Assembly (NCBI RefSeq): GCF_042477335.2
Contig: NC_091262.1
Span: forward strand, 38,537,001 to 38,601,000
Length of the DNA stretch: 64,000 nucleotides
Source: Ovis canadensis
Taxonomy: Eukaryota > Chordata > Mammalia > Artiodactyla > Bovidae
Direction of reading: 5' to 3'
Shown piece after piece: positions 46,401 to 53,211 of the stretch (position 1 is the stretch's first letter; each line of letters begins with the position of its first letter). A program made the translations under genes and the position numbers. The notes under the pieces were generated by a model, which was not told the origin of the DNA, did no database searches, and saw only the letters and a list, made by a program, of their open reading frames with translations.

Positions 46401-48066
46401 AGTGCTGCTGTGGGGCTCTCTGTGGGCGGCCACCCTCATCGCCTGTTCTGCCACCCGCTGGGGCCCGGCTGTCCCCCTGGGATCCTTTCAGCCCTTGAGC
46501 TTGGGTGTTCCCTGCCCTCTGCCAGCCCGGACTGGGACGCAACTCAGGACTTGGGCTTGAGATATCAAGGAGACCGTGAATCTGGAAGGACACAGCCCTG
46601 GGGCCCTGGAGTGAGCATGTGAGAAGAGCAGGAGAGCAAAGCCCCCTCCGGGAGGCAGCAGAGCTGGGGAACGTGCCCACACCCACCGCTGCCTCTGGCA
46701 CAAATGCCTCTTCTTTGCCTCTCCTTGGCCTGAAACAGACCCCAGCTGCTGCTGCTCCGCAGGTGATTCCTAAAGATGCACATCCTGCAAGAACTATTGT
46801 CCTGTTGCTCTGGGGCTGCCTAAGTGTGCTCAGGAGCGTCAGACAAGTGGGGCTGCCGCGCCTGATGGTGGGGGAGGGCCTGATGCTGGACTAGGGCCTG
46901 ATGCTGGAGGAGGGCCCTGATGCTGGGGGAGGGCCTGATGCTGGGGGAGGGCCCTGATGCTGGGGGAGGGCTTGATGCTGGGTAGGGCTCTTGCTGGGGG
47001 AGGGCCTGATGCTGGAGGAGGGCCTTATGCTGGGGGAGGCCCTGATGCTGGGGGCAGAACATCTGATGCTGGACTAGGGTCTGATGCTGGGGGAATGTCT
47101 GATGCTAGACTAGGGCCTGATGCTGGAGGAAGGCCTGATGCTGGGTAGGGCCTGTTGTTGGAGAGGGCCCGGATGCTGGACTAAGGCCTGATGCTGGGGG
47201 AGGGCCTGATACTGGGGGAGGGCCTGATGCTGGGGGAGGGCCTTATGCTGGGGGAGGGCCTGATGCTGGGGGAGGGCCTGATGCTGGGGGAGGGCCCTGA
47301 TGCTGGGGGAGGGCCTGATGCTGGGGGCGGAACATCTGACGCTGGACTAGGGTCTGATGCTGGGGGAGGTCCTGATGCTGGACTAGGGTCTGATCCTGGG
47401 GGAGGTCCTGATGCTCGACTAAGGCCTGATGCTGGGGGTTAAACGTCTGATGCTGGTGGGAAGGTCTGATGGTGGTGGGCAGCCTGCTCCCAGATGTACA
47501 CAGAGTTGTGATTATAAATCTCTATGAGAAATCTTTGTTTCATACTTCCTGACCACCTTGCTATGTTCTTTTTTTCTGAAGCATAATTGCTGTGCAATAT
47601 CGGTTTGATTTCTGCCGGACAGCAACATGAATTAGCCATAGGTGTACGTGTGTCCCCTCCCTCTTGAATCTCCCTCCCACCTCCCCCTGCTACATTCTTG
47701 TTTCTGTGGATATATGAATAATAAAGACTGTTGACTAAAATAACATGAAAAGCTCCCACACACAAGTGTGCACACGTACACTCCCTAGTGCATCTTTCGG
47801 GTCCACGTCAGGGTTGCCCTCGGCCTCCCCGCCCTGGGATCCACGGTGAGCCTCGACACCTGCACTTTGTTCCCACCCTCGGCCTGCTGCCCACGCCTCA
47901 GCAGCAGAGGGGCCCTGTCCCCGCAGGTGCTGAAGTGATGGAGTCCCTTGTCTCCGGAGCCAAGGACATGAATACCAGGTCGATCGTCCTTTGGGGACAC
48001 CAATACTTCCACCTTCTAGCCTTGCCATTGTATCCATCCGTTTCTCTTAACAGAATGTCCGTGTGA
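23865..48066 (+). CDS. PPFIA1-like: Liprin-alpha-1-derived coiled-coil gene (whole model, spliced)
   Basis: Eleven core exons in correct phase encode 605 aa; two optional exons raise this to 661. Residues 40-306 match the N-terminal coiled coil of liprin-alpha-1, the part that in the family mediates oligomerisation and scaffold binding. Residues 307-559 match the linker region up to the '[14 protein letters not shown]' block. Family liprins end in three SAM domains; these are missing. Residues 1-39 and 560-605 are unlike liprin-alpha-1. Joined core exon lengths: 117, 105, 165, 204, 147, 117, 63, 224, 232, 143, 161 and 137 nt plus stop, divisible by three overall. Relative to my recollection of PPFIA1 there are many amino-acid changes but no frameshift. 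Introns show it is a DNA duplicate. Expression is not shown here; a recent pseudogene is the main alternative. Confidence 0.65.
25075..25179 (+). CDS. PPFIA1-like: Liprin-like exon 2 (coiled coil start)
   Basis: 35 codons, phase 0 at both ends, acceptor 'ttttctag', donor AGG|gtcagt. It includes '[20 protein letters not shown]' and ends 'AERNNTR', matching the liprin-alpha-1 segment 'CREQLLEREEEI...AERNNTR'. The first residues differ from PPFIA1. Confidence 0.88.
25418..25513 (-). mobile_element. tRNA-Glu-derived SINE, antisense, in an intron
   Basis: 'gtgtggggtcttagttccct', then 'gaccagggattaaaacccat' and a final 'gccactggggaagtcc' are the antisense of an artiodactyl tRNA-derived SINE. It is short and lies in the intron between liprin-like exons 2 and 3. 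Confidence 0.8.
25649..25813 (+). CDS. PPFIA1-like: Liprin-like exon 3 (coiled coil)
   Basis: 55 codons, the same length as the liprin-alpha-1 exon as I recall it, phase 0 to phase 0. Acceptor 'ccctgccctgcag', donor AAG|gtacca. It starts '[12 protein letters not shown]', contains '[19 protein letters not shown]' and ends '[11 protein letters not shown]'. Several substitutions, such as loss of the RHERS segment (now RYTPS), show divergence without disruption. Confidence 0.92.
25975..26176 (-). mobile_element. Bov-tA SINE (antisense), intronic
   Basis: Antisense Bov-tA with 'gctcagtcatgtccgagtct', 'agaatactggagtgggtggc' and a closing 'ccacctgggaagcc'. It lies in the intron after liprin-like exon 3. 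Confidence 0.92.
26397..26672 (+). mobile_element. Bov-A2 SINE (dimeric), abutting a candidate exon
   Basis: Two BovA monomers with the 'cactttcacttttccctttc' linker and a (CAG)n-like tail, 'cttagcagcagcagcagcag'. It ends only about 10 bp before the candidate acceptor of the optional liprin exon at 26682 and may have replaced that exon's original upstream splice region. Confidence 0.95.
26682..26771 (+). CDS. PPFIA1-like: Optional liprin-like exon with altered 5' end
   Basis: The 3' half is clearly liprin-alpha-1: '[17 protein letters not shown]', one Glu codon shorter than PPFIA1, with a perfect donor AAG|gtaagt. The 5' half no longer resembles the expected 'VRERLRV' segment. An AG at 26680-26681 would give a 30-codon, phase-0 exon, but its polypyrimidine tract is poor because the Bov-A2 tail lies there. 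Inclusion or skipping both keep the frame. I treat it as optional. Confidence 0.5.
26806..27145 (-). mobile_element. BovB 3' end (antisense), intronic
   Basis: Begins with the reversed terminal repeat 'gttcagttcagttcagttca', then 'cactcagtcgtgtccgcctc', and ends in 'tggttggatctccttgcagt'. It is a 5'-truncated copy in the intron after the optional exon. Confidence 0.9.
27491..27584 (+). pseudogene. Decayed liprin exon (acceptor lost, GC donor)
   Basis: The frame encodes '[18 protein letters not shown]' and '[16 protein letters not shown]', clearly the liprin-alpha-1 'LMILKEQNNQKK...' exon. Upstream, where an acceptor AG should be, the text is 'ttttggttttcg', and the donor is AAG|gcatgt in place of gt. 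GC donors are sometimes used, but without an acceptor the exon is probably skipped. Because the flanking exons meet in phase 0, skipping costs no frame. Confidence 0.75.
27805..28008 (+). CDS. PPFIA1-like: Liprin-like exon 4 (coiled coil)
   Basis: 68 codons, phase 0 to phase 0; acceptor 'cctttcccccttag', donor GAC|gtgagt. It includes '[20 protein letters not shown]', then '[20 protein letters not shown]' and 'KDLLKS', matching the liprin-alpha-1 coiled coil with scattered charge changes. The first residues (RTRDED) are shorter than the family's serine-rich 'RSSDGSLSHEED' stretch. Confidence 0.93.
28286..28580 (-). mobile_element. Artiodactyl L1 3'UTR fragment (antisense), intronic
   Basis: 'tcaatttctgctgtacagta', 'gttccctgtgcttttcagta' and 'ccagtctcccagttcatccc' match the antisense 3'UTR of older cetartiodactyl L1s. 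It contains a (TA)n(CA)n run. Confidence 0.85.
28384..28414 (+). repeat. (TA)n(CA)n microsatellite
   Basis: A compound dinucleotide run inside the antisense L1 3'UTR. Confidence 0.9.
29669..29746 (+). CDS. Candidate 26-aa cassette exon, not liprin-like
   Basis: 78 nt bounded by 'tttctgatgtag' and GAG|gtaggc, open in phase 0 on both sides and set between two phase-0 liprin exons. The product starts '[17 protein letters not shown]' and is basic. I do not recall a counterpart in liprin-alpha-1. It may be a lineage-specific cassette or a chance pseudo-exon. Confidence 0.3.
29925..30071 (+). CDS. PPFIA1-like: Liprin-like exon 5 (coiled coil)
   Basis: 49 codons, phase 0 to phase 0; acceptor 'tgcctggtgtag', donor CAG|gtaata. 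It starts '[20 protein letters not shown]', then '[20 protein letters not shown]' and ends 'ANKDSMHRQ'. This is the best-conserved liprin-alpha-1 exon in the window, and 'ANKDSMHRQ' points to alpha-1 over the other paralogues. Confidence 0.95.
30072..31462 (+). other. Intron, no further features seen
   Basis: AT-rich intronic sequence between liprin-like exons 5 and 6. A T-rich run lies at 30907-30920. No convincing exon or young repeat was recognised. Confidence 0.5.
31463..31579 (+). CDS. PPFIA1-like: Liprin-like exon 6 (coiled coil, 6 codons shorter)
   Basis: 39 codons, phase 0 to phase 0; acceptor 'gctctccctttgtag', donor AAG|gtgctg (weak). It reads '[20 protein letters not shown]', then '[19 protein letters not shown]'. 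PPFIA1 has 'QQTLRKAETLPEVEAELAQR' here, so six codons (18 nt) are missing without loss of frame. Confidence 0.93.
31580..34743 (+). other. Intron spanning a lost liprin exon block
   Basis: In PPFIA1 the next coding block (from 'AEERHGNIEERL' to 'KERMAALEDK', roughly 75 codons) should lie here. I read all forward frames and could not find it. The 31.6-33.1 kb part is unusually GC-rich with long chance ORFs. The loss joins two phase-0 exons and leaves the frame intact. Confidence 0.6.
33866..34028 (+). mobile_element. CHR-type tRNA-derived SINE, intronic
   Basis: 'gggctttgctggcagtccag', then 'gtggctgggagcctgccttg', 'gcaggttcgatccctggttg' and a closing 'gcagccaaatcaataagttt' follow the cetartiodactyl CHR SINE layout with a tRNA-like head and B box. 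It is not a functional tRNA. Confidence 0.85.
34744..34806 (+). CDS. PPFIA1-like: Liprin-like exon 7 (coiled coil, 21 aa)
   Basis: 21 codons, phase 0 to phase 0; acceptor 'gtatctttttcag', donor AAG|gtcctt (weak). The product '[18 protein letters not shown]' plus NDK matches PPFIA1 'NSLLREVESAKKQLEETQ' plus HDK at full length. Confidence 0.9.
34807..36625 (+). other. Intron spanning a second lost liprin exon block
   Basis: PPFIA1 would next encode 'DQLVLNIEALRAELDHMR' through 'LAALRDEPSK'. No such frame is found in this interval. As with the first lost block, the flanking exons meet in phase 0. No clear repeat was identified. Confidence 0.55.
36626..36849 (+). CDS. PPFIA1-like: Liprin-like exon 8 (linker region)
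   Basis: 224 nt, phase 0 in and phase 2 out; acceptor 'tcctctcgtgcccag', donor CTG|gtgggt. It reads '[20 protein letters not shown]', then '[18 protein letters not shown]', and ends '[10 protein letters not shown]' plus a split Trp codon. It aligns gap-free with PPFIA1 '[20 protein letters not shown]...', but the 'LAMMLQEQLDAI' helix is altered to '[12 protein letters not shown]'. CpG-rich compared with its introns. Confidence 0.94.
38648..38879 (+). CDS. PPFIA1-like: Liprin-like exon 9 (linker region)
   Basis: 232 nt, phase 2 in and phase 0 out; acceptor 'ttattctgttttag', donor CTG|gtatgt. It includes '[19 protein letters not shown]', '[11 protein letters not shown]' and ends 'DKLGFMTL', matching PPFIA1 '[19 protein letters not shown]' through 'DRLGVMTL'. 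The Ser/Pro-rich middle is diverged. The incoming phase matches exon 8 exactly. Confidence 0.94.
39009..39228 (+). mobile_element. Bov-tA SINE, intronic
   Basis: Sense Bov-tA: head 'gggcttccctagtgcctcag', B-box-like 'gggttcgatccctgggttgg', body 'cttgcctggaaaatcccatg', end 'agagtcggacacgactgaga'. One of the better-preserved copies here. Confidence 0.95.
39229..41261 (+). other. Intron, no further features seen
   Basis: AT-rich sequence in the long intron after exon 9. No exon-like frames and no repeat I can name. Confidence 0.45.
41262..41368 (-). mobile_element. tRNA-derived SINE (antisense), intronic
   Basis: 'ggccatggtgcacagcttat', 'ttccccaaccagggatcaga' and 'tctggaccaccgtggaattt' are an antisense artiodactyl tRNA-derived SINE. 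Confidence 0.8.
41450..41660 (-). mobile_element. MIR SINE (antisense), nearly full length
   Basis: 'gtgccaggcaccgtgtcgag', 'gctgttgttatccctattca' and 'ggacactgaggcttagagag' follow antisense MIR through most of its length. Confidence 0.8.
42705..42865 (-). mobile_element. Ruminant L1 3'UTR fragment (antisense), intronic
   Basis: 'ggaaaattgctttacagaat', 'tcaacatgaaccatccatag' and 'gaacctccctcccatctccc' match the antisense 3'UTR of ruminant L1s. Confidence 0.8.
43573..43715 (+). CDS. PPFIA1-like: Liprin-like exon 10 (linker region)
   Basis: 143 nt, phase 0 in and phase 2 out; acceptor 'ctcactccctcag', donor CAA|gtaagg. It reads '[20 protein letters not shown]', then '[20 protein letters not shown]'. 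PPFIA1 has 'EEVRDDKTTIKCETSPPSSP' and 'LRLDRLHKGALHTVSHEDIR', so two codons are lost and the 'SPPSSP' proline cluster has become 'STSAS'. Confidence 0.93.
44567..44727 (+). CDS. PPFIA1-like: Liprin-like exon 11 (basic block, last liprin-derived exon)
   Basis: 161 nt, phase 2 in and phase 1 out; acceptor 'tttctctccctgaag', donor CAG|gtgggt. It includes '[18 protein letters not shown]', '[20 protein letters not shown]' and '[14 protein letters not shown]'. PPFIA1 has DSLH between 'NSSQ' and 'KAPKKKG'; those four codons are missing in frame. The PPFIA1 exons for the SAM-domain half should follow but are not found downstream. Confidence 0.95.
44886..44955 (+). repeat. (TGGA)n-type microsatellite, imperfect
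   Basis: Units such as 'gatgggtggacgggtggatg' and 'ggctggctggatgggtggat'. Confidence 0.9.
45651..45797 (+). mobile_element. BovB 3' terminal fragment
   Basis: 'gagatggttctatggcatca', 'tcgatggacatgagtttgag' and 'gctggacacaactgagtgac' are the last ~150 bp of BovB. It is immediately followed by a Bov-tA. Confidence 0.85.
45803..46024 (-). mobile_element. Bov-tA SINE (antisense)
   Basis: 'gcttcagtcgtgtctgactc', 'caagaatactggagtgggtt', 'gggatcgaacccacatctct' and closing 'cgccacctggaaagcccc' make a near-complete antisense Bov-tA. Confidence 0.95.
46863..47475 (+). repeat. GGGCCTGATGCTGGGGGAG minisatellite
   Basis: About 600 bp of imperfect tandem units near 19 bp, with variants 'gatgctggactagggtctg' and 'gatgctgggggcagaacatc', suggesting a higher-order pattern. 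It sits in the last intron, 0.45 kb before the terminal exon. The long ORFs in it are by-products of the repeat. The G-runs could form G-quadruplexes on this strand (inference). Confidence 0.95.
47565..47712 (-). mobile_element. Ruminant L1 3'UTR fragment (antisense)
   Basis: 'gcataattgctgtgcaatat', 'gacagcaacatgaattagcc' and 'tgaatctccctcccacctcc' match the antisense L1 3'UTR. Confidence 0.8.
47927..48066 (+). CDS. PPFIA1-like: Terminal exon: novel C-terminus (46 aa) and stop
   Basis: Acceptor 'gccctgtccccgcag' leads into a phase-1 exon that completes the split Gly codon of exon 11. The frame then encodes '[18 protein letters not shown]', a hydrophobic stretch '[12 protein letters not shown]' and ends 'LNRMSV' at TGA 48064-48066. 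In liprin-alpha-1 the frame would continue as 'GVSETDN...' towards the SAM domains, so this end is unlike the parent. The acceptor strength, phase fit and nearby AATAAA support it, but it rests on sequence logic only. Confidence 0.5.
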
Positions 48067-48179
48067 TGACATGGGCTCCCATAACCAGCTCTGGTCTGTT
48101 CTCATTGAGAGTACAGCTTACCCTCAGCACTCTTTATTGGCAGTGGGAATTTTGCTTCAGTCCTTTATTGAAAGAAAGC

Positions 48180-48185
48180 AATAAA
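48180..48185 (+). terminator. AATAAA polyadenylation signal candidate
   Basis: A consensus AATAAA lies 114 nt after the TGA of the terminal exon, in AT-rich sequence. It is placed as expected for a short 3'UTR of the liprin-like gene. Confidence 0.45.
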
Positions 48186-48189
48186 TAAT

Positions 48190-50035
48190 ACTCTGATAAA
48201 AAATAGTTCAAAAGTAGACTGTACATACTTTGTCACATATTCAGGAAGTTCACAAAACATTAATAGAAAATCAGAATGTTAACAATGAATTGTACAAGGA
48301 AAGGCAGAACACACATGTAAAGAGACGTGCCATCTGTGTCTGCTGAGAGATCAGCTGCATAATAAGGCACCATGATCTGAACGCATCTCTTGCTGGCTGC
48401 TTTAATGTGCTGCTGAAAAAGTAAAAGTTATATTTGCTACTTATACTATCCAAAATGGCTATGTCATCAAAATCTAAACATGTATGCCTAGGTCCATTCT
48501 TTAAACATGTTTACAAACAGATGTAAAGAGATGATTTACATCAGAAAAATAAGGCCTTTGTCAGAGCTGCACTCTGCTGTCTGTCTGTCTGTCGGGGATG
48601 TGGCGCCCTCACTGTCCAGCTCGATGGCTCCGCAGCGGGTGCAGGGCATCGCAATTGGTCCTCGAAGAGTCTCACCGGAGAGGAGGGATCTGGGTCCACA
48701 GAGACTAGGTTACAGGAGAGATTTTCATAGTCGTCTTCTAGTTATCCTTTCAGCCCAAATTTCATTAGAAGCTCACATTTAACACCCAGTGCTTTTAAAT
48801 CGCTTCACGCTGCAGACAAGCATTTCTTCCCAGAAACAAAGTACAGTTTAGGTCAGTCGTTAAAATACAACAATTGGTTGAAATTAAGTTCGCTCATTTC
48901 AGAGTGATTGTTGGAGAGCTTGGTTACATTCGGGAAGGATAATGCACACCATGTCATGATGATTTTACAATCGCAGTAAAACCTCTTCTCTCATGGCTTA
49001 ACATTTAAAAATTAAACAAAAATAATGACAATAAATGCATCATTTGCAAAAGCCCTATATTTGTTCATAGGATTTATACAGACAAGTATTACAGTACAAT
49101 CATTTGAAAGACTAAAATCAGGTATCAGAACATGAACTGATCTGAAAGGATATTCATAGCCTGGATATACAAGAAAAAGGAAGTATATAAATGAAGTCAT
49201 AAGTTTACATTAATATAAGGAACATTTTTTTTTCTTTGGTATTCATGAATTTTTCACTAATTAAAAACTCTGTATAAAATATCTTATGGTCCAGATAACA
49301 AGTATTGACAGATTAAAGATTGCATCAAGTTCAAAATGTAGCCTTTGTCGTATTCTGGACGCTGTATAATCACCTACAGAAGTAGTGCGGGTAAACTGGA
49401 AACAAACACATAGACGAGTCAGTCCTGGGCACCAGGCAGCTGGTGCCCGAGCCCCTCCTCTCCAGACACCCCATCCCTCCCCATTGTGGGCTCCAGCTGC
49501 TTTGAGAATTCAGAGAAACGTGAAGGACCAAGCAGATCAAGGAGAGAACTCTGTGGCTGACTTTATTCTGACATATAGCTAAAAGCTGCTGGTAAAAAAA
49601 CTGAAAACCCAATCCAGCTTTCTAGCTGAGACGTGAACAGGACAGAGCAGACAGCCTCCTGCTCTCAGAGTGGCTCGAGCAGGGCTGGGCTCCCAGGCTG
49701 GACCCACCACAGGACCGCCCAGAGCAGCTCCTGCAAGGGAGGGTGGCCCCTCAGTGGTGGCTGACCCCCAGATGCCAGGGCACTTCTGTGTTAAACACTG
49801 GCCTCTGGATGAAGAGGCCCAGGGCAGGGCAGCCCTGTGACCCCTGGTGCTCTGGGCCCTGTTCCCTCCGAGAACGTGCACGCAGGGCATGGCCAGCAGC
49901 ACTGCTGCTGTGGGAGGGACACCCGTGTGCACGGACGCGAGGGAGACCGGGCCATGTTTTACAGGATAGGTAAGGGCACGTATTAGTGGAAATTACCCTA
50001 AAACTTGGTGTTTTAAAACTACAGCCTTATTCTTC
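48190..50035. other. Unassigned DNA downstream of the gene
   Basis: AT-rich to about 49370, then GC-richer to 49970. No repeat family or exon recognised by eye. It may contain an alternative longer 3'UTR. Confidence 0.4.
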
Positions 50036-50036
50036 T

Positions 50037-51860
50037 TGTTCAGTCACTCAGACATGTCTGACTCTTTGTGACCCCATGGACGGCAGCATGCCAGACCTCC
50101 CTGTCCTTCACCCTCTCTCAGAGTTTGCTCTAACTCACGTCCACTGAGTCGGTGATGCCATCCAACCATCTCATCCTGTCGACCACTTCTTTTCATGCCT
50201 TCAATCTTTCAAGCATCAGAGTCTTTTCAAGTGAGTTGGCTCTTCCCATCAGGTGGCCAAAGTATTGGAGCTTCAGCTTCAGCATCAGTCCTTCCAATGA
50301 ATAGTCAGGGTTGATTTGCTTCAAGATTGACTGGTTTGATCTCCTTGCAGTCCAAGGGACTCTCAAGAGTCTTCTCCAACACCACAGTTCAAAAGCATCA
50401 GTTCTTCGGCACTCAGCTTTCTTCACAGTCCAATTCTCACATCCATACATGACTACTGGGAAAACCATAGACTTGACTAGATGGACCTTTGTTGGCAAAG
50501 TAATGTCTCTGCTTTTGAATATGATATCTAGGTTGGTCATAACTTTTCTTCCAAGGAGTAAGCGTCTTTTAATTTGATGGCTTCACTCACCATCTGCAGT
50601 GATTTTGGAACCCAAAAACATAAAGTCTGACACTGTTTCCACTGTTTCCCCATCTATGTGCCATGAAGTCATGGGACCAGATGCCATGATCTTCGTTTTC
50701 TGAATGTTGCACTTTAAGCCAACTTTTTCACTCTCCTCTTTCACGTTCATCAAGAGGCTTTTTCATTCCTCTTCACTATCTTCCATAAGGGTGGTCAAAT
50801 CTGCATATCCGAGGTTATTGATATTTCTCCCAGCAATCTTGATTCCAGTTTGTGCTTCTTCCAGCCCAGCGTTTCTCATGATGTACTATGCATAGAAGTT
50901 AAATAGCAGGGTGACAATATACAGTCTTGACGGACTCCTTTTCCTATTTGGAACCAGTCTGTTGTTCCATGTCCAGTTCTAACTGTTGCTTCCTGACCTG
51001 CATAGAGGTTTCTCAAGAGGCAGGTCAGGTGGTCTGGGATTCCCATCTCTTTCAGAATTTTCCACAGTTTATTGTGGTCCACACAGTCACAGGCTTTGGC
51101 ATAGTCAATAAAGCAGAAATAGATGGGGTTTTTTGGAACTCTCTTGCTTTTTCGATGATCCAGAGGATGTTGGCAATTTGATCTCTGGTTCCTCTGCCTT
51201 TTCTAAAGCCTGCTTGAACATCTGGAAGTTCATGGTTCACGTAGTGCTGAAGCCTGGCTTCGAGAATTTTGAGCATTACTTTACTAGCCTGTGAGGTGAG
51301 TGCAAATGTGCTGTAGTTTGAACATTCTGTGGCATTGCCTTTCTTTGGAATTGGAATGAAAACTAACCTTTTCCAGTCCTGTGGCCACTGCTGAGTTTTC
51401 CAAATGTGCTGGCAACTTGAGTGCAGCACTTTCACAGCATCATCTTTCAGGATTTGAAATAGTTCAACTGGAATTCCATCACCTCCACTAGCTTTGTTCG
51501 TAGTGATGCTTTCTAAGGCCCACTTGACTTCACATTCCAGGATGTCTGGCTCTAGGTGAGTGATCACACCATCGTTTTTATCTTGGCCTTGAAGCTCTTT
51601 TTTGTACAGCTCTTCTGTGTATTCTTGCCACCTCTTCTTAATATCTTCTGCTTCTGTTAGGTCCATACCATTTCTGTCCTTTATCGAGCCCATCTTTGCA
51701 TGAAATCTTCCCTTGGTATCTCTAATTTTCTTGAAGAGACCTCTAGTCTTTCCCATTCTATTGTTTTCTCTATTTCTTTGCATGGATCGCTGAGGAAGGC
51801 TTCCTTATCTCTCTCTGCTATTCTTTGGAACTCTGCATTCAGATGCTTCTATCTTTCCTT
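50037..51860 (-). mobile_element. BovB: BovB LINE (antisense), 1.8 kb, 5'-truncated
   Basis: Runs from the BovB 3' tail at 50037 into the middle of the ORF. Minus-strand frame 51052-51783 encodes 'WALESITTNKASGGDGIP', 'KRLVFIPIPKKGNATEC' and 'NHELPDVQAGFRKGRGTRDQ', typical of the BovB reverse transcriptase N-terminal half. The lower-coordinate frame 50193-50540 encodes the C-terminal '[19 protein letters not shown]' region. The whole is broken by frameshifts. Confidence 0.93.
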
Positions 51861-52459
51861 GCAGATGGTGATTGCAGACATGAAATTAAAAGATGCTTAC
51901 TCCTTGGAAGGGTAGTTATGACCAACCTAGACAGCATATGAAAAAGCAGAGACATTACTTTGTTAACAAAGGTCTGTCTAGTCAAGGCTAAGATTTTTCT
52001 AGTAGTCATGTATGGATGTAAGAGTCAGACTATAAAAACAGCTGAGCAGACAATTGATGCTTTTGAACTGTGCTGTTGGAAAAGACTCTTGAGAGTTCCT
52101 TGGACTGCAAGAGATCCAACCAGTCCATCCTACAGGAAATCAGTCCTGGGTGTTCATTGGAAGGACTGATGTTGAAGCTGAAACTCCAATATTTTGGCCA
52201 CATGATGTGAAGAGCTGACCGATTTGAACAGAACCTGATGTTGGGAAAGATTGAAGGCAGGAGGAGAAGAGGATGACAGAGGATGAGAAGGGGATGACAG
52301 AGGATGAGATGGTTAGGTGGCATCACCGACTCAATGCACATGAGTTTGGGTAAACCCCGGGAGTTAGTGATGGACAGGGAGGCCTGGCGTGCTGGGGTTC
52401 ATGGGGTTGTTAAGAGTCAGACACGACTGAGCCACTGAAATGAACTGAACTGAACTGAA
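51861..52459 (+). mobile_element. BovB: BovB LINE 3' end (sense), inverted to its neighbour
   Basis: Starts at 'gcagatggtgattgcagaca' and runs through 'attaaaagatgcttactcct' and 'gaactccaata'-type blocks to a terminal 'gaactgaactgaactgaata' tail. It directly abuts the antisense BovB, and their 3' portions (about 0.55-0.6 kb each) are inverted repeats. Confidence 0.93.
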
Positions 52460-52461
52460 TA

Positions 52462-52770
52462 GATAGACAGATGTAGAGGAAGGACTTGTGAACTCAGCTG
52501 GAGAAGAGGGAGGGACAAATTGAGAGAGTAGCATTGAAACATAGCCACTACCATATGCAAAATAGCTAGCTAGTGGGAAGTTGCTGTATAACATAGGGAG
52601 CCCAGCAGGGAGCTCTGTGACGACCTAGAGGGTGGGATGCTGGGAAGTGGGAGCCAGGCTCACCAAAGAGTGGATAATATACTTATGGCTTATTTGTGTT
52701 GTTGTATGAGGAAAACCAACCAAACATTGTAAAGCAGTTATTCTTCAATTAAAAATAAATAAATACAATC
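52462..52770 (+). mobile_element. Ruminant L1 3'UTR with A-rich tail
   Basis: 'gaagagggagggacaaattg', 'agagtagcattgaaacatag', 'acattgtaaagcagttattc' and the 'aattaaaaataaataaata' tail are a sense ruminant L1 3' end. Confidence 0.85.
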
Positions 52771-53211
52771 TGAAAACTATCATTCAACACATATGCAATG
52801 TCATTAAACCTGTATGGGATCATCTTCTCTTCCTAGTTGTTTTTCCACTATAAGTACGTATAAATGTCATTAAAGGTTTTGAAAATACGATTTTAATATC
52901 CACACAGTATTGCTTAATACATCATACATAAATAATGAAATTTCAGTCTCAACATAGAAACATAATACCAAAAAAGGTTTCCAGTCTAAACTAAAGCTTG
53001 CATTTTAATTCAGCTTAATGAGAATTCCTCTGAAGATCTAAAATTCTTATGAAAAGTAAATTATGTGGAGTCCCTTTTGCTTTCATCTGTTATGCCTTAT
53101 TGTCATTTATTTCTAAGGACTCTTGGACTTTGACATTTTGCATTTGACTGTAATTTTTGACTGAGATAAAATCTTAAATTTAGATATTACGACTGTCAAG
53201 AAGTAGTCTTA
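52771..53211. other. Unassigned AT-rich DNA
   Basis: No repeat or gene recognised. Confidence 0.4.

Larger units (their letters stand above)
44728..47926 (+). other. Last intron, repeat-rich
   Basis: Holds a TGGA microsatellite, a BovB fragment, a Bov-tA, a GC-rich stretch (46.1-46.8 kb), a 0.6-kb minisatellite and an L1 3'UTR piece. No SAM-domain coding sequence is seen. Confidence 0.6.

Noticed and set aside
47191-47442. ORF encoding repeated 'GEGLML' units
   Set aside because: It is the translation of the minisatellite and has no independent coding evidence.
46863-47475. CRISPR-like direct repeats
   Set aside because: Units are contiguous without unique spacers, and the window is a mammalian genome; it is a minisatellite.
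47720-47725. AATAAA as the gene's poly(A) signal
   Set aside because: It lies before the terminal exon and next to an antisense L1 3'UTR, so the signal at 48180 is the better candidate.
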